Source: Phragmites australis
Taxonomy: Eukaryota; Streptophyta; Magnoliopsida; Poales; Poaceae
Reading direction: 5' to 3'
NCBI RefSeq assembly: GCF_958298935.1
Contig: NC_084932.1
Location: 10,457,501-10,521,500, forward strand
DNA length: 64,000 nt
Shown here: piece after piece, positions 35,400 to 56,249 of the stretch
Numbering within the stretch: position 1 is the first letter of the stretch
Layout of the letters: each line of letters begins with the position of its first letter
Notes under the pieces: model-generated
Database searches by the model: none
Seen by the model: only the letters and a program-made list of their open reading frames with translations
Told to the model about the DNA's origin: nothing
Position numbers and translations under genes: made by a program

Positions 35400-35687
35400 C
35401 GTCCATGACTTCTTCCACTAGAGTTGGCGTCTAGGGAAGGAAAACACTTGAATGGATATCAATAGATAGGATTGGACAGGTTGTGCCAGATTCGGCACTG
35501 CAACTAGTGAGGACAGTTGTAGGTTTATGTGGTGGGGTAGGGAGACTGGTCGTATATGCTTTGTACTGGTCTTGGGAACCATACCCTGGTCGTGCGACCG
35601 ACCAGTTTTAGAAAATATACGCTTCTGGCCGTTATATCCCTCGCGGGGCTCGTTTGCCAGGGTATCCCTTTGCTTAATACACTGACA
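35400..35687 (-). repeat. Remnant of the gypsy 5' LTR
   Basis: It matches 28745-29012 and ends TTAATACACTGACA, equivalent to the outer LTR terminus. The other part of this LTR is lost at the junction with the long LTR. Confidence 0.8.
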
Positions 35688-37288
35688 TGGAGTAAGAACT
35701 CACTCTCATTAATATGCTTCATTTTGTGAACATTACTCGTTTGTCTCTTATTTGAAATCCACACATGTAGATGAGTCTCTTAAAGATCCGGCTTGGATAA
35801 TTGCAATGCAAGAAGAACTCAACAAATTTACCCGCAATGAAGTATGGATACTTGAATAAAGGTCTCAAGACAATAATGTGATGGGAACCAAGTGGGTCTT
35901 CCACAACAAGCAAGATGAACATGGTGTGGAGGTACGTAATAAGGTAAGACTAGTCACGCAAAACCTTGCACAAGTTGAAGGTTTGAATTTTGGCGAAACA
36001 TTCATTTCCGTGGTAAGGCTTGAAGCCATCTGTATCCTTCTTGCATTTGTTTCATATTATAACATTGAGCTTTATCAAATAAGTGTGAAGAGTACATTCT
36101 TAAATGGCTTCATTAATGAGCTTGTCTATGTTGAACAACCCTGGTTTCGAAGAACCTAGATATCTTAATCAAGTTTATAGGTTGCACAAGGCCCTTTATG
36201 GACTCAAGCAAGCCCCAAGAGCTTAATATGAACACCTACTTGACTTCCTTATCAACCAATGATTCAAGATTGGGAGAGTGGATACTATATTGTTCACAAA
36301 AATTATCAACAATAAACTCTTCTTATGCCAAGTTTATGTTGATGATAAAATATTTGGTTCAACTAACAAAGTGTTTTGCAAGGAATTTGGTGACATGATG
36401 TCTAGGGAGTTTTGAGATGTCAATGATTGACGGGCTCAACTACTTCCTTAGTTTTCAAATCAAGTAATTAAATGAAGGGACATTCATCCATCAAGAGAAG
36501 TATACAAGGGACATCCTAAAGAAGTTCAAGATAGATGATTGCAAACTAATCAAGGCCCCCATGCCTATTAATGGACATCTCGACTTAGATGAAACGGGTA
36601 ATCTGGTTAACCAAAAACTTTATTGTTCTATTATTGGGTCGCTTCTTTTTCTTATCGTATCCATGCTCGATATTATGTTTAGTGTATGCATGTGTGCTTG
36701 CTTTCAAGCTAATCCTAAGGAATCATATTTTAGCACAGTGAAGAGGGTCCTTAGATACCTAAATCATTCACCTAGCATAGGCTTGTGATACCCCAAATGT
36801 GCTAGTTTCCTACTGTTGTGTTACTCGGATTTGAAATTTGCCGGATGTCGTGTGGATCGTAAGAGTACTTCAGGTAGGCGCTACTTGCTAGGGCGATCCT
36901 TAGTCTCATGATCTTCTAAAAAGCAAAACTTTGTAGCCTTGTCCACCGCGGAAGCCGAATCCATAGCCACGGAAATATGTTATGCTCAAATCCTCTATAT
37001 GAAACAAACCTTGTTAGACTTGGGTGTTCGTCTAAAGAAGTTTTCACTCCTTTGTGACAATGAGAGTGCCGTAAAAATTATAAACAATCATATTCAAAAC
37101 TTTCACACAAAGCATATTGATATTCGTCATCACTTCCTTACAGATCATGTGGCTAAAAATGATATTTCTCTTAGTAGTGTAAGGTCGGAAGATCAATTGG
37201 CGTATATCTTCACAAAACCTCTAGATGAAGCTATATTTTGTATATTGCGAAGTGAGTTGAACATGATATATGTTTCAAACGTCATGTG
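35688..37288 (+). pseudogene. Copia reverse transcriptase and RNase H, decayed
   Basis: RVT_2-type RT motifs appear in order: DESLKDPAWIIAMQEELNKF, MGTKWVFHNKQDEHG, RLVTQNLAQVEGLNFGETF and [19 protein letters not shown]. RNase H follows (STAEAESIATEICYAQ, LLCDNESAVKIINN, HTKHIDIRHHFLTDHV, FTKPLDEAIFC). Stops occur near 35857, 36157 and 36786 and frames shift between pieces. This is the continuation of the Copia body beyond the gypsy insertion. Confidence 0.85.
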
Positions 37289-37436
37289 ATGCCTTGTCAT
37301 ATAGATGCATTTCTTAATAGGTGCTTTGTCTAACCTTCTCAAGATAGTCGTGAATATGAGTTTTGCCTGAGTTTTGGCCGCTTAGTTTCTCTCAAGGTAT
37401 GTTATTGGGTTCGCCACGAAAAAGCTTGAGGAGGGA

Positions 37437-38270
37437 TGTAATATGACAAGATAGATTTATTATATACTATACATTCACATGTCATATAGCTTGCACTCAT
37501 GTTTACTTTCATATACTTGTTATGTATTGCATGTGCATTGGCGGTAGAGAGATCACAAAGTAGGATATCACTCTTTGAGATTATTGTTTGCTCTTGATGT
37601 GAACATACACCTCCAAAATTGTGATTAAATAGACGTAAGTGCTTTATACCTATTGAGTCATATCCTATCGAATTTAAAGTTTTGATCTTTAAGTTCATAG
37701 GGAATATGGCTCATACATTCCCTTGAAGTTTTCTCCCCTCTTTTTATTTGGTTCTTATTGCTTAATAAAAAATTATGTATGCTATAGCCATTTGGCACAT
37801 ATTTAAAAATGAGTGTTTGATAGCGTAAGGTCTTCACTCAAACTAGTCCAACACATGTGTTTATGCTGTTTGTTTATTCAAAGTTTGGATTTAGTGAGAG
37901 ATTTTAGTTCTATAGACTTTTTCTCTTCTCACTGGATAGACTAGTGCTCCTTTCTTTGTTCCCATCGGATCGTCCAGTGTTTAGTGATCCTGTCAGTCAG
38001 CTTAGTTCATCCCTAGAAAAGGTTTGGTATTTTTGTCCAATGAACAGATCAAAATCAACAGACAATCCAGTGTGCAGTTTTTTAAAATTCTATAAGAGTT
38101 TGTCCCAGTGTTCTATCACCGGAGCATCCAGTGAATGAAGGTGGTTTTGACAGAGGTTGAAAATGCTCAATGCAAAAATTCGTCTGGTGTTCCATCCGGT
38201 GTTCTCTATTGGCATCATCGGACCTTCCAGTGTTTGAATTTTTTTCGCCGGTCCCACCTATCATGTAAGG
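37437..38270 (+). repeat. Probable 3' LTR of the SIRE-like Copia element
   Basis: It follows the purine tract GAGGAGGGA and starts TGTAATATGACAAGATAG. The interior has repeated CACTGGATAGACTAGTG, CATCGGATCGTCCAGTG and CACCGGAGCATCCAGTG motifs, like the 4.1-5.5 kb region. The right boundary is uncertain and no target duplication is found. Confidence 0.5.
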
Positions 38271-39190
38271 GTGTCCTGGCCGGCCTGTCTCTGTGTTTTC
38301 GATCTCACCGCATCATCCATACGGCCACCTATCTCGCCGACTTGCTGCCTCCCACCTCCACCTCAACAGCGTTGCTGCTTCACCCAGCTGCTCACGCGCA
38401 TCAAAGCCGCCGCCGCCTCGTGATGTAGCACCACCGCCACCGCCCAGGTCGTCGGCTGACGTGCTCCTCACTCACCACCGATCCTCCTCTCTTCAATTCT
38501 TAGTGGTGAGCTCAAATTCGGTCGGATTTATCATTTTTTCCGCAAACCCTAAATGCAAATTGAAGCAAACTTACCCATATTCACGCAATTTTTTCAAAAT
38601 TCAAGCAAATTCTTGATAAATTTGGTGCAATTCAGATATAACCTCTTGTATTTAGGGCTTGTTGATAAAATTTTGTGCTTCAATTGCAAAATTCTTTCAA
38701 ATCTGAGCCAATTTGCCTCAAATTCTTGCCTAATTTGATCAATTTGTTCAAATTCAAGTCAAGTTCTCTGAAATTGATCAATGCCTGCTATCACAAACAT
38801 GAATCCATAGCATGTTCATCAAATTCTCATATCATTTTCATGCTTAGGGTTCAATTTCGGGTAAATTTATGTCAAATCCTTAAATCCCGAAGTGCTCTCT
38901 CATCCATTTTCATCTTTCTACCTGTCAGATGGGTCATGAGTGTAGTGATAAGGGCAATAGCAAGGCCGTTGAGTAGTTGAAGAAGAAGAAAAAGTTAAAA
39001 GCTCATAAAGAGATTGATCGTGTCATTGTAGTGACAAATGCAGCAGACGCTTAGCGAAGTTTTAAGATCAGAGATGTCGCTTCTCCTTCACGTCGGTCCA
39101 CCCGTACTCACCCGTATAGTTATATACGACAATTATATACTACTCATTGTCAAGTCTCGGGAAAGAGAGATTTATGCTTATATGCATATA
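38271..39190 (+). other. Leader-like region, possibly a second Copia internal start
   Basis: A CCGCCGCC-rich stretch is followed by AT-rich text with many CAAATTC / AATTTG units (38530-38900) and then a frame at 38932 beginning MGHECSDKGNSKAVE with a Lys-rich continuation after one stop (KKKKKLKAHKEIDRV). This resembles the untranslated leader and Gag start of SIRE-type elements. No primer-binding site is visible, so this is weakly supported. Confidence 0.3.
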
Positions 39191-39394
39191 GGGTGTGTTT
39201 GGTTGCTCGAATCTTTCCCAATCTAACCTGGTAGTCGCGTATAATCTCAGAGAGAAGTGTGTTTAGTTGTTTGTATCTACTATTCCAGTTTAACTCGGTG
39301 GATTCAAATATACAGCCTCATCCTGACCCGAGAGTCAAGTTTGATTCGAGCTTCGTCCTGCAACTTGACCCAACGGATGCAGGTTCTACATCTA

Positions 39395-39438
<44 letters not shown>

Positions 39439-39617
39439 GGGTCTATTTATCAGCGTCACACAATTATCTGTGTGTGAATAACCAATCAAAGATTTTTACA
39501 TCTACTTATACGACATCAGATTCAATTAAACAAATAGAAACTCAATCTAACCTATCTAAGATAGATATATCAAACAAATACTTTTCTTTTCGTTGGAAAA
39601 ACCAAACACAACTGCCT
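39191..39617. mobile_element. MITE with GGGTGTGTTTGGTT termini
   Basis: The left end GGGTGTGTTTGGTTGC is mirrored by AACCAAACACAACTGCC on the right. Such termini are common in grass Tourist- and hAT-type MITEs. The interior holds an AT microsatellite. The right end is duplicated by the 184-bp tandem repeat, so the exact boundary and target duplication are unclear. Confidence 0.5.
39398..39431. repeat. (AT)17 microsatellite
   Basis: A pure AT run about 1 kb before the kinase start codon. Confidence 0.95.
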
Positions 39618-39871
39618 CACTTGATAGTTGCCCCCATCGGAAGTTCCGTTCCATACACTGGACGATTCGATCACACAACACGGACAAACTTATACGACAT
39701 CAGATTCAATTAAACAAATAGAAACTCAATCTAACCTATCTAAGATAGATATATCAAACAAATACTTTTCTTTTCGTTGGAAAAACCAAACACAACTGCC
39801 TCACTTGATAGTTGCCCCCATCGGAAGTTCCGTTCCATACACTGGACGATTCGATCACACAACACGGACAA
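39504..39871. repeat. Perfect 184-bp tandem duplication upstream of PI4K
   Basis: Copies 39504-39687 and 39688-39871 are identical in the text, from ACTTATACGACATCAG to CAACACGGACAA. The second copy ends about 570 bp upstream of the kinase ATG. The unit includes the right end of the MITE. It either arose very recently or is an assembly artefact. Confidence 0.92.
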
Positions 39872-40440
39872 CAGAGTGGCCGCCACAGCGGATGCCCCTG
39901 CAGCCATCATCGCCCATAGCTGCTCCGGTTTCCCTGATCCCCGTTCCCACGCGCACCCCACCCACCACCACGCCGGAGAAGAGGGGACGGAGAAAAAGGG
40001 AAAAATTCAAATCGAAGTCGTCCACACCCACCGACGAAAACGCTGCGACATCTCAAATCCAATCCAATCGAATCGATTCGAGCCAGTGCAAACCCCCTGA
40101 TCCCCTCTCCGCCTCCTCCGATTTGAATCCACGCGCTTCCCCCAGCTCGAGCGCCCCCTCTCTGCGAATCTCGGCTTGATTTTGAGGCTAGGGTTTGGGA
40201 GGCTCCGGATCGCGGGGCTGCGCGGAGGCTAGGGTTTGGAATCGAGCGCCGCGGCTGCGGATTGGGGGGTTCTGGATCGAGCTGCTCCGCGTCGGCTTGT
40301 GATGGTGGTGACTGGTGAGAGGAGGAAGGGGAGAGGGAGGGGGAGGGGGAAGGGGCTGCGGAGGTGGAGGTGGTGGTGAGTGAGGGTTGGCTGTTCGGTT
40401 GGGTTGGGGCTGAGGTCAAGGACAGGAGCGCCCGCCGGCC
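39872..40440 (+). promoter_or_regulatory. Promoter-proximal region and 5' UTR of the PI4K gene
   Basis: The sequence is GC-rich with no clear TATA box, as is common for housekeeping plant genes. Two telo-box-like motifs, CTAGGGTTTGG, stand at 40188-40198 and 40229-40239. A G/A-rich tract follows at 40318-40380. The transcription start cannot be fixed; a 5' UTR intron is not excluded. Confidence 0.55.
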
Positions 40441-50595
<10,155 letters not shown>

Positions 50596-51245
50596 TGAAC
50601 CCCCACAGGAGCAACAGGCTCATTCAGAAACCAGTTTCTTTGTATCATTGGGCAAACATTGGGATTGCATAGGTCAGTTTGGGGCTGATCTATACTGGTA
50701 CCCCGTCTCAATATCCGGGAGCGAATCAGTAATTGAGCACTGTGGTTTCCTGCGGTAGCGAGCTGTGGGAAAAAGAGTGGTGCCTGCATTGTGTACTTGC
50801 ATGTTACTCCCCCCACTGACAGAGTTGAGAAGTGTATAGTCATCGGCAGTTATCTAGTTTTAGTGCTTCATACTAGGAGATTGACGCAGCTTGGACAGGA
50901 TATAGGAGAGGACCGAGTCATACATGAAGCGAAGAAGTGTAAATTATAGGCATATGGGTGATCCGAGGGCAGCAGATGTCATGTCGGCACAATTGTTGTT
51001 GTCTCGATATCCTGTGGCATGCCAATAGCACAAAAGTGGATGTGCCTTGCTGCATATGTAAATTACCATTACTGTACAGTGCCCGTACCATAGGAGGTTG
51101 TCGTCCATTTGTTGGCCTTTTTCTTGCTCAGGAGGATTTCTATTGCTGTGGGTGTTTGAAGCTAAATCTAGGTGATAGCTTGTTGCCTAGCGGTATGATC
51201 TGTGTGTTCAAGGAATTTTTGGGCTTTTGCAAATTGAAATTCTGA
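50596..51245 (+). other. PI4K 3' UTR and near flank
   Basis: The region after the stop lacks recognisable genes or mobile elements. The 3' UTR must lie here. I saw no strong AATAAA signal. Open frames in it are short and on both strands. Confidence 0.5.
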
Positions 51246-52087
51246 ATTTTATGTTGTGGTACATCCCATTGCAACAGTAATTTGTGGCATGTGATGAAGA
51301 AAAGCACACTCCTGGAGCATTAATACAGTTGTGCACAAATTTTGTGCGACGAATTCTGTCTCTTTTCTGAAATGGACTTTCACTTTCTCTTATTCTCAAA
51401 GATAAATATATCTAGGCCCGAAGGATCTGAAGTGAACAGTGGCATAAATGGTTGGCAGCTGAGCCCCTCGTACGTAGCTGGGCCTGGCTACATGCAGTTG
51501 CAGGCATGCAGTACTGACATGGGGCGGAGAAGGTGAGATGTGAGGCTTGAAATCAGGTGTAAAATCTCCGAAGAAAATTTTATAAGATTCTCGTATAAAA
51601 GACTTTTGTAAAATATTAATTCACTCTGTTCCTCTACTAATTCAATGTGTGTAAGAAAGAAAGTAGGAGATACATGTAGCGCGAGGAGAGTGGGTCTTTT
51701 AAAAGATCAGATTTTATAAAATTTTATTCCTAGAACCCCTCTCTAAATAAAAGAGATGGAAATCATGTGTACAACCGGCAGCATGCAGAATTAACGCTTG
51801 CATCTCGGGGATATAAGCTTTCAAGAAATGATATTTACAGAGGTTGCAGAGCTATTGCCTGCTAAAAAAATAAAAAATAAAAAGGAAAACAGAAAAGAAA
51901 AGGATAAAAAAGCTCCACGTTTATTGCAACGGCTCTCATGCGTGCAGTTCGCGACTATACGGCAGAGTCAACCAGCGCATTTGCACGCATGTTTTGGTGT
52001 TTTCCACAAGAGGTATGGAGATTTTGGCTTGGAATTTTGAATTTGAGCTTTTACCTTACAAGTATAAGGTTATATCTTTGAACCAAT
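51246..52087. other. Intergenic, no gene seen
   Basis: Mixed-composition sequence with short frames only. An A-rich stretch at 51865-51910 is the only unusual feature. Confidence 0.5.
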
Positions 52088-52500
52088 TGTAGTACCCTGA
52101 AGTTTAATAAAAAATAAATATAATAAAATGTTGACTGGATCACTGGACAGGGTAAGAGTGAGCGAAATTTTTAACTTATCTTTATGTTGGATGGACAGTT
52201 GAAGATCGTGGATGCGTAGAGCTCGTCAAATGCTTTTCGTTTGACTACTCACTTGATGTATTTGGAATTCAGATCACATAAATGCGTATTTGAGGAACAA
52301 GATAATTGAGAAAATCAAAAGAAAAAACCTAAACCCTAACCCACCTCCTCCCTGTCAAGCAGACCCATCCCAACCGCCCCTCCCCATCAGGCGCCCCCTA
52401 GCCCCTCCTTAGACCCTTCCCCTGTGCCCTTCCCATGTGCCCCCTGCCTGCTGTTGGTCACCCTCTGTGCTGCAAGTCTTGCTGCCCTGGTCGTCCTCCT
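52088..52500 (+). repeat. Truncated left gypsy LTR
   Basis: It starts TGTAGTACCC and is collinear with 53935-54180 for about 250 bp. After that it continues with a CCC-rich stretch (52330-52490) to the MITE. Confidence 0.6.
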
Positions 52501-53050
52501 TAGGGATGGCAATGGGCATATTTTACTCGTATGTCTGCGGTAAAAACCTTAACGGATGTGGGTTTAAGATGCAATTTTTGCCCGTGGGTATGAGTACGGG
52601 TTTAAAATTAAACCCAACAGGCATAAAAAGATGGGTATGAAATAGGCGTACCCATACCCGTTTCGCTCATGTACCCACTCCACACTTGTTGTCGTGTTGA
52701 ACAATATTTGTTTGTGTTTCACTAAGTATTATTGAATTGTGAAACAATATATTATATACCTGAACTATATGGTAATGTACTAATGTGATATGCATGCTAT
52801 GTATATGTGAGATGTTTGTTTATTATGTTAGTTGAGATGCATGTTTAAATTGATGATATTATTGTTACATACTTTCTCTTATGCTCAATGCATGTTTACT
52901 ATATTGGCGGGCATACGGGCGTGCCCCCGCAGGTGATGGGCACGGGTGTCAGTTTTTATCTATGATGGGTGATGTGGGTTTGACAATTAACTTATGAATA
53001 AGGGTTTATATAGCTTCTACCTACTAGTATTGTACCCATTGCTATCTCTA
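52501..53050. mobile_element. hAT-type MITE (TAGGGATG family), copy 2
   Basis: The ends TAGGGATGGCAATGGG and (inverted) TAGAGATAGCAATGGG are inverted repeats. Flanking octamers GTCCTCCT (52493-52500) and GTCCTCCA (53051-53058) match at seven of eight. It belongs with the copy at 10022-10485, and it is longer by about 85 bp. Confidence 0.82.
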
Positions 53051-53934
53051 GTCCTCCATGGATTCCCTACCAGACCAACAACTCCCTATTAACGAATGCC
53101 CCTGCTGTCTTTATGAAGGCCATGAACAGGATGCTTCAAGAGTACTTGGATGTTTTCTTATGGAGGCCATGAATAGGATGCTTCAAGAGTACTTGGATGT
53201 TTTCATCGTGGTGTTCATTGGTGATATCTTGGTCTTTTCTAAGTTAGAGGAGGAGCATGAGGTACACCTCAGTTTGGTTTTGAAGGCTCTCTAGAATAAT
53301 AAGTTCTATGCGAAGTTGAAAAAGTGTGTTTTCTGGTTTGTTAAAGTGGGCTTTCTTGGTCTGTTATCAATCAGCATGGTATCATTGTCGATCCCAAGAA
53401 TATTGACTCAATGGTGGAATGGCGAAGGCCGACCAGTGCAACGGAGGTTCAGAGTTTTTTTGGACTTGTTGGCTACTACTGGCATTTAGTCTAGGATTTC
53501 CCTATCATTGCAAATTCTATGACTTGGCTCACTCAGAAGGGCATACCATTCATATGGACTGATGCTTGTGAGGCATGGTTTCAGACTTTGAAGAATAAAT
53601 TAGTGAATGCTCCTATTCTGGCTTTGTTCAAGAGTGGCAAACACTTCTGGTGTATACCGACACTTCCCAAATTGGGCTCGATAGTTGAAGACTTATGAGC
53701 AGAATTATCCCACTTATGACTTGAAATTAGCTATGGTGATTTTTGTTTTGAAAAATTGGATGCACTATCTCTATGGTGAATCATGTGATATCTTTACTAA
53801 TCATAAGAGTCTCAAATATCTTCACTCAGAGAGAGCTAAATTTGAAGCAGCGAAGATGGTTGGAGCTGATAAAGGATTACGATATGATGATCCAATGTCA
53901 TTTGGGAAAAACGAATGTTGTGGCATATGCTCTT
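53051..53934 (+). pseudogene. Ty3/gypsy RT and RNase H fragment
   Basis: RT palm motif AMNRMLQEYLDVFIVVFIGDILVFSK shows Gly where the first catalytic Asp of the usual FIDDIL is expected. A 47-bp tandem duplication precedes it and shifts the frame. The connection domain follows (EVQSFFGLVGYYWHLV, PFIWTDACEAWFQTL), then RNase H (YEQNYPTYDLKLAMVIF and YLYGESCDIFTNHKSLKYL). It is cut off at 53934. Inactive. Confidence 0.85.
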
Positions 53935-55690
53935 ATGTAATACCCTGAAACTTAATGAAATAAAATATTTACCATGGAGAGTTGTGTGGTCAAAATTTGG
54001 GCTTTTAGATCTGTAGCTTGGTGGGATGATCGCAGACCACAGATGCGTAGAGCTCATCAAAACGTTTCTATTTGACTACTCACACGTAACATTTGGGATT
54101 TGGATCACGGAGTTATAAGAAATTGAATTTTAGACCCTCATGATTATTAGAAAAAAAGAGGGAACCCTAACCTAACCAGCTTCTCTGATGGTTATAGCTA
54201 GAAACTTGTAGATAACTAGAAATATAATTTTGGTGACCTTAACATTTATTCCTACATAAAGTTACAACAAGAAAGCTGTAGATAACCCTCCGATAGTTCT
54301 ACAGTAATTTATTTATATTTTTTGGCTGTGTAGTTCGTGAGTTATCAATACTAGCAGTTAACTGTTGTGCAGAGGTCGCCACTCTGAACAGTTCTATTTA
54401 GGGGAATTTTATGGCTTTTCCCAGGAACTTGACATTAACAAAAATTGTAGATCATGTTTCTAGCTTTCCAGTCATGTAGATTATATCTTTGTAGCCCCTG
54501 TGGCTTGTGAGATATAGCCTGTTAAATTCTACTGTCCAGTCTCTTGACAGATTCCAAAAGTCTGCTTTGTGACTCGAATTAGGCCCAATAAATGGTAGAA
54601 TAAAATGTGGGTTGGTTATGAAAGCCAAGGACATTTCTTTGTAGACTTCTAAAATGTATTTATTTGCGATTTTTGCTTCAGTAGAAAAACAGATATGAAA
54701 ATGTCAAGCATCGCTGCTGTGATTAAACGATTAACAGTGTTTGCAGTTTTGCTCATATGATGAGTTCGGGCGTAGGAGCGATGGTTGCTACAACTATATA
54801 TAATTTATTATTTTTACTACCTCCACCTTTAAATTGGAGCACACATGATGATCCTAATAATCAAAATATGATGAATTACTTTTCGCTCTAGCATGATTAA
54901 TATATTTAATGATGCTCTTGAAGTTTAATGGGAGTGGAGTACTTGCCATTAGTTATGCCTTTGCACATAAGAGGGATTTTACTTGTTTTTAACACATAGG
55001 AAATTAATGAAGTTCAAATTATGCAATCTTTATGGTTGTCATATGTAGCATGTCATGTGCATAGCATTTACATTTGAGACCTCTATGTTTATGACATATT
55101 GCATAGAGGAGGATGGTTGTCTTTCGTTGTCATGAAAGAGATGAAGTTCAGAATATGTGGTGCTGAGTATAGAATGAAGCACACACCTTTAAAATTAATG
55201 ATCTGAATTAACCTAGATTTATGCTTAATGAACTGTAATGGCGTATGTATGGCTTATGGTGATAGTCATTTGACGACTCTTTGTTATGTTTTCTCTTGAA
55301 TTGCGTTCAGGTGATGAATTGAAATAAGAGGCTAATTTTTTTTCTTTCATATGACTATGCTAATCATGTCCTAAAGGTACTTCATGATTATGCACTTGCT
55401 ACCTTAATGCATTCATATGGAGTTTGTGTCGCCACACCTAGCCGCAACCATACAGGTACACTCCGTATCATACGTTGCTGAATATGATGTGCATCGTGCA
55501 TTGCAGTGGTATGATGCACACTCTTACGTGCATCGTACGTTGCCGTGGTATGATGCACACTCTTATGTGCTTGCGATGCAGTAGCATATTAAAATTGAAT
55601 TATTCTTGAAGTTGAGGTAATTCCTATGGGTTACTTAAGCCTTGTCATGTACTGTAGATTTGTGGTTGCTTATACAATACAATAAAATAG
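53935..55690 (+). repeat. Right gypsy LTR-like unit
   Basis: It begins TGTAATACCCTGAAAC and is AT-rich. It holds a short tandem array (period 39 bp, about 55468-55585) built of GGTATGATGCACACTCTTA(C/T)GTGC. The right end is not fixed; it stops at or before the CACTA-like element. Confidence 0.5.
55468..55585. repeat. 39-bp tandem array
   Basis: About three copies of a unit containing GGTATGATGCACACTCTTA(C/T)GTGC and CATCGTACGTTGC. The last two are nearly identical and the first is drifted. Confidence 0.75.
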
Positions 55691-55959
55691 GTCATCCGTG
55701 CTACTCCATCAGTACCGGTCAGGCATAAACCAGCATTGATGAAATATCAATGCCGATTCATAATATTTCGAGCTCGATCAACGATTGAGCCGAGTTGAAC
55801 CGGCACTGATACTTCAGTGCTGGTTCGTAAATATGGACCGGCATTGATATGGGATCCGGACACAAAATTCCACTTCAATAAACTTTTAGCTCGCAAGCCT
55901 CACGTCCGCCCTCTCTTGTCTCCTCTACGTAGTGCCCCCTCTCTCATCATTCTCTTTCT

Positions 55960-56167
55960 CACTCCGATCCCCTTTGTCTCCTCCCTCTCTCGAACTCTCC
56001 TCCTCTCATCTCCTCTCTCCCCAGGCCGAATCGCTGCCAGGGAGCACGCTGCCACCGAGGTCACCCTCACTCCGATCCCCTTTGTCTCATCCCTCTCTTG
56101 AACTTTCCTCCTCTCATCTCCTCTCTCCCCAGGCCTACTCGCTACCAGACCGAGCACGCCACCACCG
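55960..56167. repeat. 108-bp tandem duplication before the RPT5 fragment
   Basis: Copies starting CACTCCGATCCCCTTTGTCT at 55960 and 56068 share the CTCTCATCTCCTCTCTCCCC block and the GAGCACGC...CCACCG tail. They differ by several substitutions and short indels. The CT-rich content suggests a captured 5' UTR. Confidence 0.75.
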
Positions 56168-56249
56168 ATGGTGAGGTCGTCGTCTTCCACGACGGCTCCA
56201 GGATGAGGTCGTCGTCGACGGCGGTGTCGTCCACCAAGAAGCAGGTCGA

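Larger units (their letters stand above)
28277..35687 (-). mobile_element. Reverse-oriented Ty3/gypsy (Tat-like) element, deleted
   Basis: Direct-repeat LTR material bounds the unit: a full LTR at 28277-29012 and the corresponding end at 35400-35687. Between them, on the minus strand, lie part of the RT, then RNase H and integrase. The tract AGCTTGGGGGCTACTG next to the left LTR is a polypurine tract in minus orientation. Gag, protease and most of the RT are missing, and a foreign long LTR (33030-35398) occupies their place. I could not see a clean target duplication (GGGAT left, TGGAG right), consistent with later rearrangement. Confidence 0.75.
24690..37290 (+). mobile_element. SIRE-like Copia retrotransposon, decayed and interrupted
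   Basis: Gag end, protease, integrase, reverse transcriptase and RNase H follow in Copia order, but two insertions split the body: a solo LTR (25872-27362) and a reverse Ty3/gypsy complex (28277-35687). Removing them restores continuity of protein similarity at each junction (for example DDKS...VEIF in the integrase, and GSPSRG...SLINMLHFV before the RT). A purine-rich tract (GCTTGAGGAGGGA) near 37425 marks the 3' end of the internal region. Wording of the protease (WMLDSGCTQRMT) and Gag knuckle fits the SIRE/Maximus lineage; lineage is by memory of family motifs. Confidence 0.75.
52088..55690 (+). mobile_element. Heavily deleted Ty3/gypsy (chromovirus-like) element
   Basis: LTR-like text starting TGTAGTACCCTGAAGTTTAAT at 52088 and TGTAATACCCTGAAACTTAAT at 53935 shares further blocks (GATGCGTAGAGCTC-TCAAA, TTTGACTACTCAC). 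They are divergent direct repeats. Between them are a hAT-type MITE and a pol fragment. The second LTR-like unit starts in the middle of the RNase H coding sequence, so an internal deletion or a second insertion joined them. Confidence 0.65.
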
